Positions 10,016 through 23,075 of a DNA stretch of 64,000 nt are shown here, one piece after another (the stretch's first letter is position 1; each line of letters starts with the position of its first letter). Source of the DNA: Larimichthys crocea. Its lineage: Eukaryota > Chordata > Actinopteri > Sciaenidae. The notes beneath the pieces were generated by a model. That model had not been told where the DNA came from. It saw only the letters and a program-made list of their open reading frames with translations, and made no database searches. The stretch lies in NCBI RefSeq assembly GCF_000972845.2, contig NC_040017.1:26373606-26437605 (forward strand). Reading direction: 5' to 3'. The translations under genes were made by a program, and so were the position numbers.

Positions 10016-13000
10016 CAAGGCTGTTTGTCTTCCTTAAGCTGTCAGAGAGCGGAGGAGAGACGCTCCCGCTGCAGAAGCGATACCCGAGTGATGATGCCGA
10101 TTCATTTTTATGTCTCGGCGTAGACGATAACACAGATGGAAACCGTTTGGAGGATGTTGTGCTGACAGTTCTGTGAACTATTGACAGTCAATATGTTGGT
10201 GACGGGTTATGGGAGAGTCAGTTTGTGGTCAAAGGTTGCTGGTTCAAATACCCGGGTCACTCTGGGCGGGTGCATGGTAAACAAGGTGGGTTCACTGGGT
10301 GACCTGCAGCAGGAGGCCTCAGGTGTGATGCCTCGCTCCCTGTTTCCATAAATAAACAGTTAGAAAAGAGAAAGCGAGGACACAGTGAACAGATGTGTTA
10401 AAATGTTTTATATACATTTATTTCTCCAATGAGTGTCACGTTGTAAGAAAGCAAACATAAACCTCAAATCTGTTCACTGGATAAACGTTTGCGTACGTGT
10501 TCTCTCTGTTATGGTTTTACTGTATCTGTGTAATCAGAGCCTCAAATCAACAAATCTGAAGCCCGACGTGTTTAAATTCATTAATTTCTCATCTTGTTCT
10601 CTCGAGATGTCAGCATACACATCAGACACGGCAGATATTTATTTATGCTTCTGCTGTGCACATAAATCAGAAGACATATGGTGCAGACTCCTCACATCGT
10701 ACTCCAGGTGGATTTTGAGAAAGTTTGTCGATATCTGTGAAACCCTCGTGATGAATGAGCTCGTTTCACTCTCTTGTTTCTTACAAAGTGAACATCATTT
10801 GTGTTGCGTTTGTTTTTTTTATGTATCCTGCATCATGTGATCTGTGCTCAGAAAGGTTGTGGCCCTCACGCAGTTAATCTCCTCTGTGCGTATTGATTGT
10901 AAATTGCCAGAACACACTCTGGCTCCTTGCCTCAGACGTCCGTGTGCACTTTAATTAATTAAAGAAATCTTGTGATTTAAAAGCATGAGGATAATTACAT
11001 GCTGATGCAGACATAAACAGAGACGTAGCAGCAGCCTGTAGACTGTCTCTTCATCCACATACAGTATAACTGTAGTTGAAGGATGGTTGAAAGGAATTCA
11101 AATTAAAAGTAGGGGAGGCAATGGAAGGAGTAAAAAGGCGAGTGCTGACATGTAGCTCTGCTACAACAGGTGTATTTGTTGTTGGAGGAGGAAGGTGTGA
11201 CTGAGATCAAATGAGCGAGGTCAGGTCACGCTGGTTTCATGGTCACAGCGGCCTGTTGACTGTCAACACGTTACATCAGGATGAGGGGCTACAGACCCCA
11301 GAGCTCCTCGTATGGTGGAGCCATGACGAGATGTAATATCAGCTGATCTTACAACTTAGTGTTAAAGTGATCACCCAGTTACTCAGACGAAACGAGTAGC
11401 CAGACAATAAGAAGCGCCTGTTATTCTGTAGTCTGTTACTTGAGACTGTATAGCATGAAATAAACAGAAATTTGGCTCGTAGCTTCTGTGAGCTTTGCAG
11501 GATGTACTGACAACATGAAGGACAGAAGGACTTCCCATACAGAGCAAAGGAAGAGCGTGAGACATGCGACACTCTAAACTTTAACAATAAACATCAACCT
11601 TTAGAACCGGGGTGATGCAGAGGACGAGGACGAAGAGGAGGCATGTTACGTGCATGAATGAGGGATCGTGGATTTCACAGCAGTGTTTGTTAATGTAGCA
11701 TTAAAGTCACGTTTGACCCTCAACGCCACCCACCAAGAGTTAGGAATGAGACTGAGGTCAGCTCATCTGTGCAGGAGCAGGTTGAGCTTCTTCAGGTCAG
11801 CATGGTTTGGTTCATGTCCCAGTACTTTCACTTCAGCTCCACAACGAGCAGCACATTCCTCCGTGTCCTTAGCTTTCATACAAACCATCATCTATGAGAG
11901 ATTTATTGCAAACAAATGTTTATCCACATTCCCCTCAGATACTGGACACTAACACATCGTGTGAAACTGTTTCCAGGCCTGCATCCAGTCCTGATGCTTT
12001 CCATCACATATAATACTGAGAATATTACTGTCTGAGGCTACAGGGACGATTTCTTATTCCCAGAAGACAGTGGACTCATTTGTCACCTTGTAACTTGTAA
12101 TATAATAAAAAATATGTACCAGAATAACACCTGGACTTTTGTGCTTGGTCAGACAGTCCACAGATTCTTTAAAAACAATACATGTGACAGTAAATGACGG
12201 AGGAATGAAGGGTAAATAATGCAGACGAGTGTCTCTCCTGTCTGATTATCGTGCAGCATGTCGAGGGTCGCCAAGGCGCTTTGACAACACAGTCACAACC
12301 TGTCGCTCACAGGATCAGAGAGGAAAAGCTGAGATCTCATCAGCAGCTGACGTGTGTGTCTATACTGTCAAGCATCCTTTTCCCTGAAACACATTTTTTC
12401 TGCTTGTCCAAACTGGGAGGTAACACACTGACTGTGCATAATAACCTCAAACAACCTCACTGCAGAAGAAATATCCCTTTAAACAATTCAGTGATTGATC
12501 TGTTGTCAGCTTCGTCTCAGCACGAGTTCTCACTCAGCAGTCATCAGTGGCTGGAGCCACGTGAGGACTACTTTATATTTTGACAGCAGCATATTTTATA
12601 TGGTGATAATGTCTATGTGCCGGATGAAAGAAAGATCTATATTTCATGCCAAACAATGAAGAAGGGGACTTGAGCTCGGAGGATTTAATGAAAATCAGTG
12701 AAGACGTGGGCTGTAATTTATTGATCTTCACTGAAAGAGAGCAGTCTGCTCTGCTCCACACAGAGACAACAGGGAGATGGAGGAGGCTACATATTAAAAG
12801 AGATGAATGCGTACTGTATGGTTCACCCTGCTGGGACCGACAGAGAGAAGAGAGATCAGCTCAGTGGACTGACGGGGAGACAAAGAGGCAGAAAGTATTG
12901 ATCCAAACCTTCGTGAGAAGAATTAATGTCACACACAAAAAGGTTTTTTATAATTTATGAGACATTTTGCATTTCCATTTTGTCTGAAATAAGTGAAAAA

Positions 13001-16000
13001 AAGTAAAAACGCTGCAGATTTTTTTTTTTTTTTTTTTGAGGGGAGACGAGTCGTGAGAACAGAAAACAGTCCGAGTCATTCTCAGAGACACTTAATCAAA
13101 AACACAGGATGGAATATTGTGACAGTCTGGGGTCTCAACCACAAAATGTACATCCCTGAGGCTGTCGCACACACACACACACACACACACAATTAAAAGA
13201 AACATGCTGAAAATGTTTGCTCATGTTTTACTTTAAGACGACTCACTGACCGCGCCAATGCAAACACACGTTACATTAGGAATTAAAGATTTCTGTGACG
13301 CTCCAACAGACGTACATGAGATACTTAAAAGAACTCTGCAGTCAGCCGTGAACAAAACGTGTGATCAGCTCCTTGAGAACTTATTCCTCTGGTCCAAACA
13401 TGAGCATCGATGTTAAAGGCAGCGTTCTGATGGATGCTCGTCCTGTCTGTAGATGAGAAACACTGACGTGATGAGATGCTCATTTCTGCAGAAGATGTGA
13501 TGCCTGTTTGTCACTCAGTACTTCTTGTTTCTTTTTCTATTTCTGGAGAACACGGCCTGATGAAGTCTTTATTTGGATATCACTTACATGATTAGATAAA
13601 TATGTTTGCACATGAAGTGTTGTATGTTTTTCTGGTCCTCTGCTGCAGATTTTTGTACACTTAAAGTGTCTCCATGTTCTAATTATATCTCTGTTGACAT
13701 ATCAGAAGCTGCCTGATGAGTGATAAGCTGACAAACAAACTGATCTCTGCAGAAAACATGTGTGCGTTCCTTTAAAGGTCACAATGAGGAATGAGATTCT
13801 GTATCAACAGAAGTGATACCATTTAATGCCCATTCTGATACACACTTTCTTTTTGCACTGACACTGTTTAGGTGTTGTTATTTCACACGTCTGACCTCTG
13901 GTGCTTCATAGATTTGAAGGTTTTAGGGAAGATTATGGGTTCCATTAACAAACCCTTCATTCATACATTAACACTACAGGGAATCAGTTACGTACCCACT
14001 TGAATTTGTCATTAATTCATCTCCTGTTAAATGTTTCATGAAGCTGGAAGTATCAAATCACACACAACTGTTCATCGTCTGTGCATGTGTTGCAGTTTAG
14101 CTGATACACCACAGCGTCTGCCAAGATGTCGTGTTTGGAATAATGCAAACATCGATTAATATTCCAGACACAGCTTCATAACAATATGAGGCTCAGAGAG
14201 AGAGAGAGAGAGTCAAAGAATGAATAAAATGTTTAAAGTTTAAAAAGTTTGTTTTATTAAACTGAAGTGCAGCAAATGTTCATAAAGCTGAGAAAAATGA
14301 AAAACACTTTTTATGTCTTTTATGTTTTAGCTTACTACACATATTCATTTAAAATATACTTGTAGTGTATATATATTTTACATTTCGTGGCTGTCCCCGA
14401 CTTGCCTTTATTTTCAAAGTCCTCTAGCAGCTGCGGCGATGTAAAGAAAGGACGTGAGAACATCAGCGAGGGTCGGCAAACATCAGACTGTAACACAGAT
14501 CACTGTGTGATCCATGTTGTACCACAGACCTCATCGTAACCACAGCGATGAAGGTCCCCTAACCTTTGACGCGGATCTAATCCACAGCGATGTCACATGG
14601 CACAAAATGACTTTCCTCTATCAAACTGAATATAATTAAATATAAATTTAATTCATATAATTTCTGTGGCCAGTTCTCATGTCGTTAAAACAACAAATCA
14701 TTAGCTGTGTCATGTATTTCAGACATTTATTCAGCTGGAAGAAATAGAGAGATTATTTTTATTTGAGATAACTTTATTTGCTTTAATTGTTTTTTCCATA
14801 AAAGCACGTGTCTGTTTTTTAATAGTTTTAATTCAGGTGTGTTGAACTCTTCCTGATGCTGCTGATATTTAATCCCATGTTTCGACATTCCCATGTGACT
14901 GTGGCCCTTGGGGGGGAAGTTTGTCACCACCATTCAGCAACCATTTCATGTGAAATAAGAGGAGAAGAGGGAAGTTCAAGAAGCCGATAACAGAGAGTCT
15001 GTATGTTTAGATCTATGCTTTGAATCTGTGGGGATGCACAGTAAAACTTTGCAACTCGTTCACGGCATTATTTGGAAGAAGCAACATTCAGCCTCACCCC
15101 GTGAACTCGACCTTTATGTTATGCACGGCTGCACTGTGTGTGTGTAAAGTTTACAGATGAGCAGTATGGAGAGTGTTTTCCTGAGAAAGAGAACCGAAAA
15201 AGAAAACAAAGAGATGGAGAAAGCTGAGAGAACAAGATAAAAGAAAGAGGGAGTGGAGGAGAGGAAGAGCTCAGGGAGAAGGTCAGGAATGCAGATTGTG
15301 TCTTATGGTCTATTCTCTGGAACACCAGGGTGTCCGAGCCGCTGCCGACGGCCCGTTGAGCAACGTGTTGATGTACGGGGCGTTGCTGAATAACAGAGGT
15401 TTGTCTGCGAGCGGTCCTGCAGAGCGGAAAAAACCCACGAGAATCATTCGATGTACAGTAGGTTTCCACCGGCCATGTGAGCGACGTGGAGGGGGATGCA
15501 GCTGCAGCTGCACATCATGTTTGTGATATTTAAAGTTTATGGTCACACAGACCAAAGTCCCACACGTCAAACACAAGCAGGTGCTCTGTTAAAGGATCCA
15601 GCTGTGAAGCACGTGTTCCTCCTCGTGATGTAATGTGTTAGTCGTCTCTCTCTAATGACTTCCAGGAGGTCAGACCTCCTCAAACTTGAGCAGCGTGAAC
15701 CTAAACAAACCGAAGGCAAAAATACAACAGAGTAAACTCGTCCAGTAAACTGTTTGTACCCGCGCGGCTTCACACGCCGTCGCAGAGAGCTACGCCACAG
15801 CTGTGGCACTGATTTATACAACGCCAAGAGCCCACAGACGTGTGAGCATCTCTGCCAGGCTGTGTTTAGATACGATGCATACGATACAGTGGAAATGCTG
15901 ATGCTCAGCGTGTACAGTTTGAACCCAAAACACTGCTGACGGTGAGGAGTGTTAAGATGTGCAGGTATCAGGTTATGCACCAGACAAAGTGGATGTTTGA

Positions 16001-18356
16001 CCCGATGATAGTGAAATCCATAGAAATCATTTGTTGGGAACTGTGCAACCAACCTGGATAAATGACTGAGCTCACGAACAGTCAGTCAATCTCTCCAAAG
16101 GTTCAGTCTGGACCTCCGTGGTGGACTGCACTGTGCATAAAATAGGTTGAAATGTGGGAATAAGACAGTCGTGTAGTAGCAGTCAGCAGTCCTGGGGCTG
16201 CAGACTATATGCTGCGTTTGTTCCAGGCTCACCGACCTCACAGACACTCCACCTGTTTGTCCTGAAAAGTCCTGCGTTGCAGCCCAGCAGTGAAGATGAA
16301 GCTCGATCTTTCATCTCCGCGTGGTGCTCGTTCTGTCTGTTTCACATTGGCCCCGATCCACCGAGTGTTCAGCAGACGCCACCTGTTTCAACAGAGTTTG
16401 GTTCAGGGTGATGGGCGTGGATACACGTGGACAGACACATGCTGAAGTGAGCGTACAACATATAGACTGCATGAAGACAGTAACTAATTAGACCGGAGAC
16501 CAAAACACTCAACAACAGATGTTTGCAGCTGTCGAGGACGCACTTAAACTAACCGACTTGTTTTCTTCTTAAGAACTAACTAAAGAAAAAACTATTTTCA
16601 AATCTATCTATTAGATAAATCTGCTGTCTGTCTCAGAGATTCATTTCCAAGTGAAGCAGCTGCAAATGAATCCATGTTGGCTCAGTGACAAAGTTTATCA
16701 GTGATACCGAGAGTCGGGATAATGAAGATGTAGAGAGGTTATTGTCATTGTCAAAACAATTCTTCTCATGATTTATTAATGCAGGTTAGACAACACTGCC
16801 TCTGAGGTGCTAACCTAACTATTACTAAGCTTGTCAAAATACAGCTCATGTAGGTGCATCATGACTTTCTGCCTCACACAGCTGGAGCTCTCTCTTTGCC
16901 TCTCACACAGTCTGAGCCCACCCGAGCGGGGAAGTGTTTCTTCGAGGCAGTTTACCAAGAAGAGATCACATGGTTGCACACCGGACCAAACTGGAAGCAG
17001 GCAGAAAAAAACAGCAGGAAGACGAAGAACACAATGGCTGAGCAGCACCACCAGTGATCTGGCAAACAAGGGACGATGAACAGTCTATTCTATTTATAGA
17101 AGAGAGCTGATCACTGAAACTCACAGCAGAGGTGTCACTGCTAACAGAAAGTCCAGGATTCAAATGTCCCAATAAGACGTTAAAGGGTGACAGTGAAAAA
17201 AACAAGAACCTGAAGAAGCTAACTGGAATGCAGCCATCATTGTTGATATGATTTAACTAATAATGAAAAGTTATTCTTTCGTTATTTGTCTAACACATAT
17301 TTAATAACTGTCATTTTTAACTGAAAACTCCAGTTTTTATATCAGCAATCCCACAGTGCAGTTTCGAGGAGGTTTGAGTGTTTTTCAGAGCATTGTTTGG
17401 TCTCAGTGCTTCCATCAGTGTCATTTTCATTGAATAAAAAAGCAATGACTGACTGTACACTGTCCGCTCTGCACCAAACAGCAGGCTGACGTAGCGAAGC
17501 ATCGAGCCAGATGTTTCGCTCAGGAGCCGAGCACATCTTTTATGAAGATGAAACGTGAACCCCCTCACCTTGTTCCTGCAGGTTTAACCAAACAGATCAT
17601 TTAACGGGAACACACTTAAGTTATTTAACAGGCAGACAACACACAGCAGGAAGAGTGAAGCTGCACACAGCTCATCTCTGACACCGTCGTCTCCCATGTC
17701 CAGATTCTAGACGAGCCACGCAGAGCTTCATCAACGATGAGGTGAACGCAAAGAGGCGCAGAATGAAAGATTGGATCCAGACTGGTGCAACTTTTATACG
17801 AAACACTGTTTATAGGTCTATAAAAGGAGAGCTGCAAACACTTTATCACACTCTAAATGAGCGTTAATGTCAGCTGTGAGCACTTTTACCAGCCTGTGAA
17901 TTTGTTATGCTGGTCGCTCATCTTTCCAGCACAACTCAAACTCCCAGAGAGATTTCAGACTCTCATGGTTTAGTAGACACAGAACAGGCAGGTGGAGGTG
18001 AAAACAACTGCAGGAACGGAGAGATGGAGCTCGCTGGGACAAATCCAGGTGGAGGCTTGGCAGACGGTGGATGGTGAGATGAGCAGGCAGAGACACAGAG
18101 AACAGGTGGAAGTCACAGGTGGGCTGACTGACTGATGACAGGTGTGCTGATTACTGATGATGGACAGGTGAGTAGAGACCACGCCCACACCAGCACAGAC
18201 ATGTGGTTTTAGCTCAGTCCCAGTTTGGCAGCAGTGCATTGTTAAACTGTGTATTATGTCCAGACCAGTTATTCTAATAGAGAGGAGCTGAGTTTCCTCT
18301 TCATGAGTCTCTCATAAATTTACTCGTTAAATATTTCAGAGAAGATTTAAACAGCT
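10016..18356. other. Intergenic DNA without recognised genes
   Basis: Frames of up to 161 codons (10433-10840 +, 15567-16052 -) show no domain, no repeat of family residues and no splice partners, so I treat them as chance. The stretch is moderately AT-rich, with a T homopolymer near 13,020-13,037, a CA run at 13,168-13,190 and a GA run near 14,200. A segment near 10,235-10,260 resembles a tRNA B box and may be a remnant of a tRNA-derived SINE. Confidence 0.6.
13168..13190 (+). repeat. (CA)n microsatellite
   Basis: An uninterrupted CA dinucleotide run of about 11 units in intergenic DNA. Confidence 0.9.
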
Positions 18357-18545
18357 GATGTCGAGCTGGCCAACAGTTACTCTTCTCTTCTCAGCTTCCT
18401 CCATCAACGTCCTCTTCAGTCTTTTTGCCTCTTGCCCAGCTCCAGTTCTGGCACGACACCAGTTCTGTTTGTTTCTGCAGCCTGGCTAACAGACTGAGCT
18501 AACAGCAGCTAACAGCAGCTACAGAGAGCTGAGGCAGGAAACATT
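18357..18545 (-). repeat. Dispersed repeat, copy 1 of a four-copy family
   Basis: The segment contains the GACTGAGCTAACAGCAGCT block and a following GAGCTGAGGCAGGA block. Both recur with divergence in the copy at 41,066-41,362. The order of the shared blocks matches that copy in the same orientation. Coding potential is absent. I believe this family is a common teleost interspersed repeat but cannot name it. Confidence 0.5.
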
Positions 18546-18640
18546 TAAATCAGAGTGAGCAGAAGTTATTTTTAATAATCATACTGCATGTCAGTGATGA
18601 TGCAAAAAGTAGATCCACATCCGCGTGAATAGAAAACACG

Positions 18641-18752
18641 AAGAGAGAGAGAGAAAGAGAGAGAGAGAGACAGAGAGAGAGAGAGAGACAGAGAGAGAGA
18701 CAGAGAGAGAGAGAGAGACAGAGAGAGAGAGAGAGACAGAGAGAGAGAGAGA
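18641..18752 (+). repeat. (GA)n purine tract
   Basis: 112 bases of nearly pure GAGA with periodic GACAGA interruptions. A (CT)n tract of about 54 bases follows after a 24-base spacer, so the pair can fold back on itself as a long hairpin. Confidence 0.95.
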
Positions 18753-18776
18753 CATGCAGCGTTACATGATGACGCC

Positions 18777-18781
18777 CTCCC

Positions 18782-18830
<49 letters not shown>
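18777..18830 (+). repeat. (CT)n tract
   Basis: An almost pure CT run of about 54 bases that ends directly before a CpG-rich segment and is complementary to the GA tract 24 bases upstream. CT/GA tracts at promoters can act as GAGA-type or triplex-forming elements. No function is shown here. Confidence 0.95.
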
Positions 18831-18834
<4 letters not shown>

Positions 18835-19035
18835 GTGTCGGCTGTTGCCGCTCGGTTCACACTGCTTTGCGCTCTGGAGCTTGTCTAACCAGACCTCCAC
18901 ACACATCCACCTCCACCTCCTCCACCTCCACCTTCTCCGTATATCCGTGCACTTTCTCCCGCGGAGGTCTCTCTCTGGATGGATACACTGCGCACAGTTT
19001 TCTGGAGGTGACAGCAGGAATCCGAGAAGCTGAAT
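18831..19035 (+). promoter_or_regulatory. CpG-rich candidate promoter / 5' non-coding exon
   Basis: Roughly 200 bases carry many CpG dinucleotides (CGGCTGTTGCCGCTCGG, TCCCGCGGAGG, GAATCCGAG), in contrast to the CpG-poor flanks. The segment ends in a strong splice donor, GAAT|GTGAGTACGG, with the cut after 19035. No ATG-led frame has coding character. It may be a first exon spliced to a gene downstream on the + strand. The only such gene found is gpr4, whose leader exon begins with an acceptor at 49,216. That would imply a 30-kb intron and is an inference without transcript support. Confidence 0.35.
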
Positions 19036-19050
19036 GTGAGTACGGCGTTA

Positions 19051-19114
19051 CTGTGTCTGTGTGTCTGTCTGTCTGTGTGTCTGTGTCTTCACTCTGTGTG
19101 TCTGTCTGTCTGTG

Positions 19115-19145
<31 letters not shown>

Positions 19146-19432
19146 GTCTTCACTCTGTGTGTCTGTCTGTCTGTGTGTCTGTCTGTCTGTGTGTCTGTGT
19201 CTTCACTCTGTCTGTCTGTGTGTCTGTCTGTCTGTGTGTCTGTCTGTCTGTCTGTGTGTCTGTCTGTGTGTCTGTCTGTCTGTGTGTCTGTCTGTCTGTC
19301 TGTCTGTGTCTTCACTCTGTCTGTGTGTCTGTCTGTGTGTCTGTGTCTTCACTCTCCTGTCTGTCTGTCTGTCTGTCTGTGTGTCTGTCTGTCTATGTCT
19401 TCACATGTCTTCACTCTGTCTGTCTGTCTGGA
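19051..19432 (+). repeat. TGTC/TGTG minisatellite with higher-order unit
   Basis: About 380 bases of TCTG and TGTG units. A longer motif containing CTTCACTCTG recurs at irregular spacing and marks higher-order duplications. Long frames open on both strands here because the period keeps frames free of stops, and they translate to C/V/S/L or D/T/Q/R low-complexity peptides. They are not genes. Confidence 0.95.
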
Positions 19433-19530
19433 CTTCAGAGCTGCATGTTGGAGATGAATAAGACACATTTTAGACTCATTTATCATCTACAACACAAAGT
19501 TTATGTGTGAAGATCTGTCTGTGTACACTC

Positions 19531-19533
<3 letters not shown>

Positions 19534-19570
<37 letters not shown>
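19534..19570 (+). repeat. (CA)n microsatellite
   Basis: An uninterrupted CA run of about 18 units, 100 bases after the TCTG minisatellite. Confidence 0.95.
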
Positions 19571-19577
<7 letters not shown>

Positions 19578-21540
19578 GCATCATGTCCTCACTGTACATC
19601 ACCGACTGTCAGAGGAGTTTTAACATGAACTCAGTCTGTACATCTGACATCACTTCCACTCTTCACACATGCTGCTTTTACTTGCAAAAGTCAAATCGCA
19701 TTAGTGGAAAAGTGGAAAAGTGGAAAACGGGCTGAGCTGGAAGCGTCGATGTTACAGTGCAGTGCAGTACAGGGTGTCTGTGTGTGTGTGACTGCAGGGA
19801 ATTAATAAATCATGAGGCTGAACAACAAAATCAGCCACTCGTGTCAGTGAACCTGTCCGACTGTATCTCACTGTGTGCAGAGGAGCAGAACCAGCTCAGA
19901 TCGAAGTCTGTCATCTTTTCTAAGTTAAAGGACGCGGCGTGTGTCTGTCAGTTCAAACTTCTGGTTGAGATTTTGTCCATGTTAGACGTTTACCTCTGTC
20001 AGTGAAGTATGAGGAAGGTTCAGCGTTCAAGCCTCAGCCTGTCAGCTTGTCAGTATCTTTAAAACAAGCAGTGATGGCTGAAAGCTGGCAAACACATCGT
20101 CCTTTGGTGCTGATCCAGATTTCACCTGCTCGTGTTTTGGTCGGACAAAGATCCGGCGTTGAGTCTTTATGTGTTTAACAGAGATACAGTGTGAGGAGAG
20201 AGATGAACAGCTTCTGTAAAGCCACTGGGCTCTGAATTAAAAGACGTGGATGTGGGAGTAGAGTTTATAAAGTGACACGTCTCTGAGGGATTATTTCCTG
20301 GCTTCAGTTTCTTAATGTGAATGTCGGGAAGAAACCAAATCGTTCGGCACACGTCTGAAAGCTTTACGAAGGATTAATGGAGTCTAAGCAAATACTTTTA
20401 TTTGCTGTCGAGGATTATCTCTCCCCGTGGAAGATGCTGCACGGTGAATGAATGGCAGCCGCTTGTTCGCTGTGAGAGAAACCACTTTCAGTGTTCAGGG
20501 TTTTTGTTTCGGGGTGTTTGCAGATGAGTAAGTTTGTAAGACTGTCGGGCCGAGCAGAGGAGACAGAGGTCTGCGGGAAAGCATCGTGAGCTGCAGGGAA
20601 ATGTTCACGTCTTAATGTCTTTTTAGTAAACAGTCGGCACAATGAGTCCTCTGTTCCTCCTACAGGATTCCAACAGTTGTAATATTAAAATCAGTCTGCG
20701 CTCCCTCTCTTCTCCTCTAACTCCCTGAAGATCACGGAGTAATCTTCCGTCTCCCCTCTTCCGTTATTTTTACATCTCTCGTGCGATTGCGATCTTCAGC
20801 TTTTAACTCGTTTCCAAAACCAAATATATAAACTGGCAGAACGTCCAAACCTGGTAATGAGAAAAACATAAAGCGTGAAATCTAATTTATGATCGAATGA
20901 CACGCGCCGCCGACTTTCTCTCTGTTCCGTTTTCTGTCTCATTGCATCTTTTAAAATAACTTCTGTTCTCAGTAAACCATCCCCTCGCCCTCCTCGCCCC
21001 CCTCCGCCTCCTCCATCCTTTGTACTGAACTATTTCTGACCTCCTCGGAAAGATAATCTGAGCTGTTTTAGCTCCGACCTTGAAGGCAGAAGGATGACTG
21101 TGGTCAGCTAAGAGCTCCAGCTTTACTTACCTACCAGGTCCTTTTACCAAACTGTCCGATGTCCTCCTCCCTCTCTCCCCTTCTCTGTCTCCTCCCTCCT
21201 TGTTCTCTGTGTCCCTGAGAAGTCAGACAGTGGGTTGACCTTTAAAAGAATGCGTTCACCCTTGGCTGAAGTTTCAGAGACACTCGGCTTACTTTTCAAC
21301 ACAGCTCAGCGTATCAGCAGTTTGTCCGAAACAACATGCGGCGCTTGAACTGTGTACTCGGGACACACAATGGGACGTTATTCAAGTGCACAGATGTGAA
21401 AATGCACCAAACAGGACATGGAGCTCGATTTCTGTAGTCACCTGTCGCTCTGCCACCGCACCGGTGAGACCGGTTGGATGTGTGGATGAATCCTAAACTC
21501 TAATAGATGGATTAGAAGAATTGGATTAGGAGATTCAAGG

Positions 21541-21722
21541 ACAGGAGATGAGGAGAGACGACAAAAGAGGTACTAGGACGATAGAGAACATAAAGTATGA
21601 GAGGAGAGGAGGAGAGGGCAGTGGGAGGCGAAATAGAGACGAGAGAACGGTGATGGACGGGGGAGAGGACGGGAGGATAAAAAAGGAGCTTCAGAGGGAG
21701 GGAGAATGTGAAAGAGAGAGCA
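21541..21722 (+). repeat. Purine-rich low-complexity segment
   Basis: About 180 bases dominated by GAGG, GAGA and GGGAG without a fixed period. The 80-codon frame across it (R/E/G-rich) has the composition expected from the DNA bias alone. Confidence 0.7.
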
Positions 21723-22451
21723 GTGATGGTGTAATTGCTCTCCAGAGGAGTTCTGATAAGCAGCACTTAAGAGCCTCTGTGGTTAAGTAATCACTGTGAT
21801 TAAGGGCCAGGACGGCTACTGTGTTGGAGAGAGCGAGGCCTGACTGGAGGATCGCCACCCACGGCTCCACACCATCACATTATACTGTAACATCACATCG
21901 CACAGCAGCGCTGTTTAAAGGTCCAGGGAGGAATTAAATCTAATATTCATAAGTGTGTTTGCATGTTGCTTTTAAGAACTGAGGCTCTTTGTTTTGTCTG
22001 ACATGAACTTCTTGTAGAAAGGCAGAAAGCACCTGCATAATCAGCGTGCACAGTATCAGCCATGCACGAGACACTCATGGGTTATTTTTGCATTGTGTGA
22101 CAGAGCGTCAGATTACAGGCGGCGAAGCTGCGGTCACACAGACACATACAGAGTATAGTAGGCGCTGTCTGGGCTCTGTGGGTGTGTTGTGCTGAGCACA
22201 TCATTTACACACTCTGCACGCTGCAAAATGTTTTCTGATGCAGCCTCCGCCTGGCTGGAAACACAGAGTCCCCCTCAGCACTGGTGCAGCAGAGGAGCAA
22301 ACAGCTGTGAGCTCTGCATGTAAATGAGCACGTTGTGTAAAGACAAAGACACAAAGACAAAAACAATTCATACTTCATTTTGTTTGTTTTTCTCTTTTCT
22401 GACTTCTCCACTGACTTGTGATCAGTATCAGTATGTAAGTATATAATACAC

Positions 22452-22497
22452 CACCAGCTAGTTCACTGATTTTGGTGAACCTGGATCATGGATCAAG
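22452..22497 (+). repeat. Short fragment of the dispersed repeat (copy 2)
   Basis: CACTGATTTTGGTGAACCTGG and its flanks closely match the core of the copies at 41.3 kb and 63.4 kb, which read TTTCACTGATT(T/C)TGGTGAAACTGG. Only about 45 bases are left before the match ends near the GGA-rich segment. Confidence 0.5.
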
Positions 22498-22522
22498 TGT
22501 TATGCAAAGGAGCTTTGGACCG

Positions 22523-22563
22523 GCAGGAGGAGGGAGGAGGGAGGAGGAGGAGGGAGGAGGAGG
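22523..22563 (+). repeat. (GGA)n tract with G-quadruplex potential
   Basis: About 40 bases of GGA/GGGA units with three GGG runs and many GG pairs. It has the composition of a possible two-tetrad G-quadruplex on the + strand. Confidence 0.7.
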
Positions 22564-23049
22564 TTTTCAGGTGCCATGCCAGGATCAGGGCTGTGCGAGT
22601 GGGCAATGTAACCGGGCTCAACAGCCTCTGAGGAAATGGCCAAGAGACGTAAGAGGATGTTTACAGAGGAGACGGGAGCCGTTCAATCTCTGACTGGGGT
22701 TTAATCGCTGGTGTGTTTCTCGCTGTTCGACTCTTTCAGGTTAGTGAGTAGCTCATTCAGCAGATTATTAATACTTAAAAGACCAGACAATGCTGAATAA
22801 ACACAACAGAGTAGATCGTGAATGTTAAAGTATTAACTAACAGTAAACACACTGAGGTGACGGATGGACACACACGTTGTTTTTGTCCAGCTGAAGTGAC
22901 AAAGCTGAGCCTGCAGCCTCACGCTTCACCTAATTGGATAATTGTTGCAGAGGCGCTGAGAGGTGTCACGATTCTGGTCTCCTAATTAGAGGGATGACTC
23001 ATAAGCGAGTGAAGGTGACAGCGGTTTGAGTCACACACACCCATCCAAC

Positions 23050-23075
23050 CACACACACACACACACACACACACA
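23050..23075 (+). repeat. (CA)n microsatellite
   Basis: A run of about 13 CA units. Confidence 0.9.

Noticed and set aside
10230..10290. tRNA-like B box (GGTTCAAATACC)
   Set aside because: No A box at the right distance and no cloverleaf. At best an old SINE head.
10433..10840. 135-codon + strand ORF with hydrophobic stretches
   Set aside because: No family resemblance. It lies in AT-rich DNA 3' of eml2 with no promoter or splice context.
15567..16052. 161-codon minus-strand ORF
   Set aside because: No recognisable motif, no neighbours and no exon structure. It is within the length expected by chance in 64 kb.
18857..19510. Overlapping ORFs of 141-196 codons in three frames
   Set aside because: They are created by the TCTG/TGTG minisatellite, which lacks stops in several frames. 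The peptides are VCLS or TDRQ repeats.
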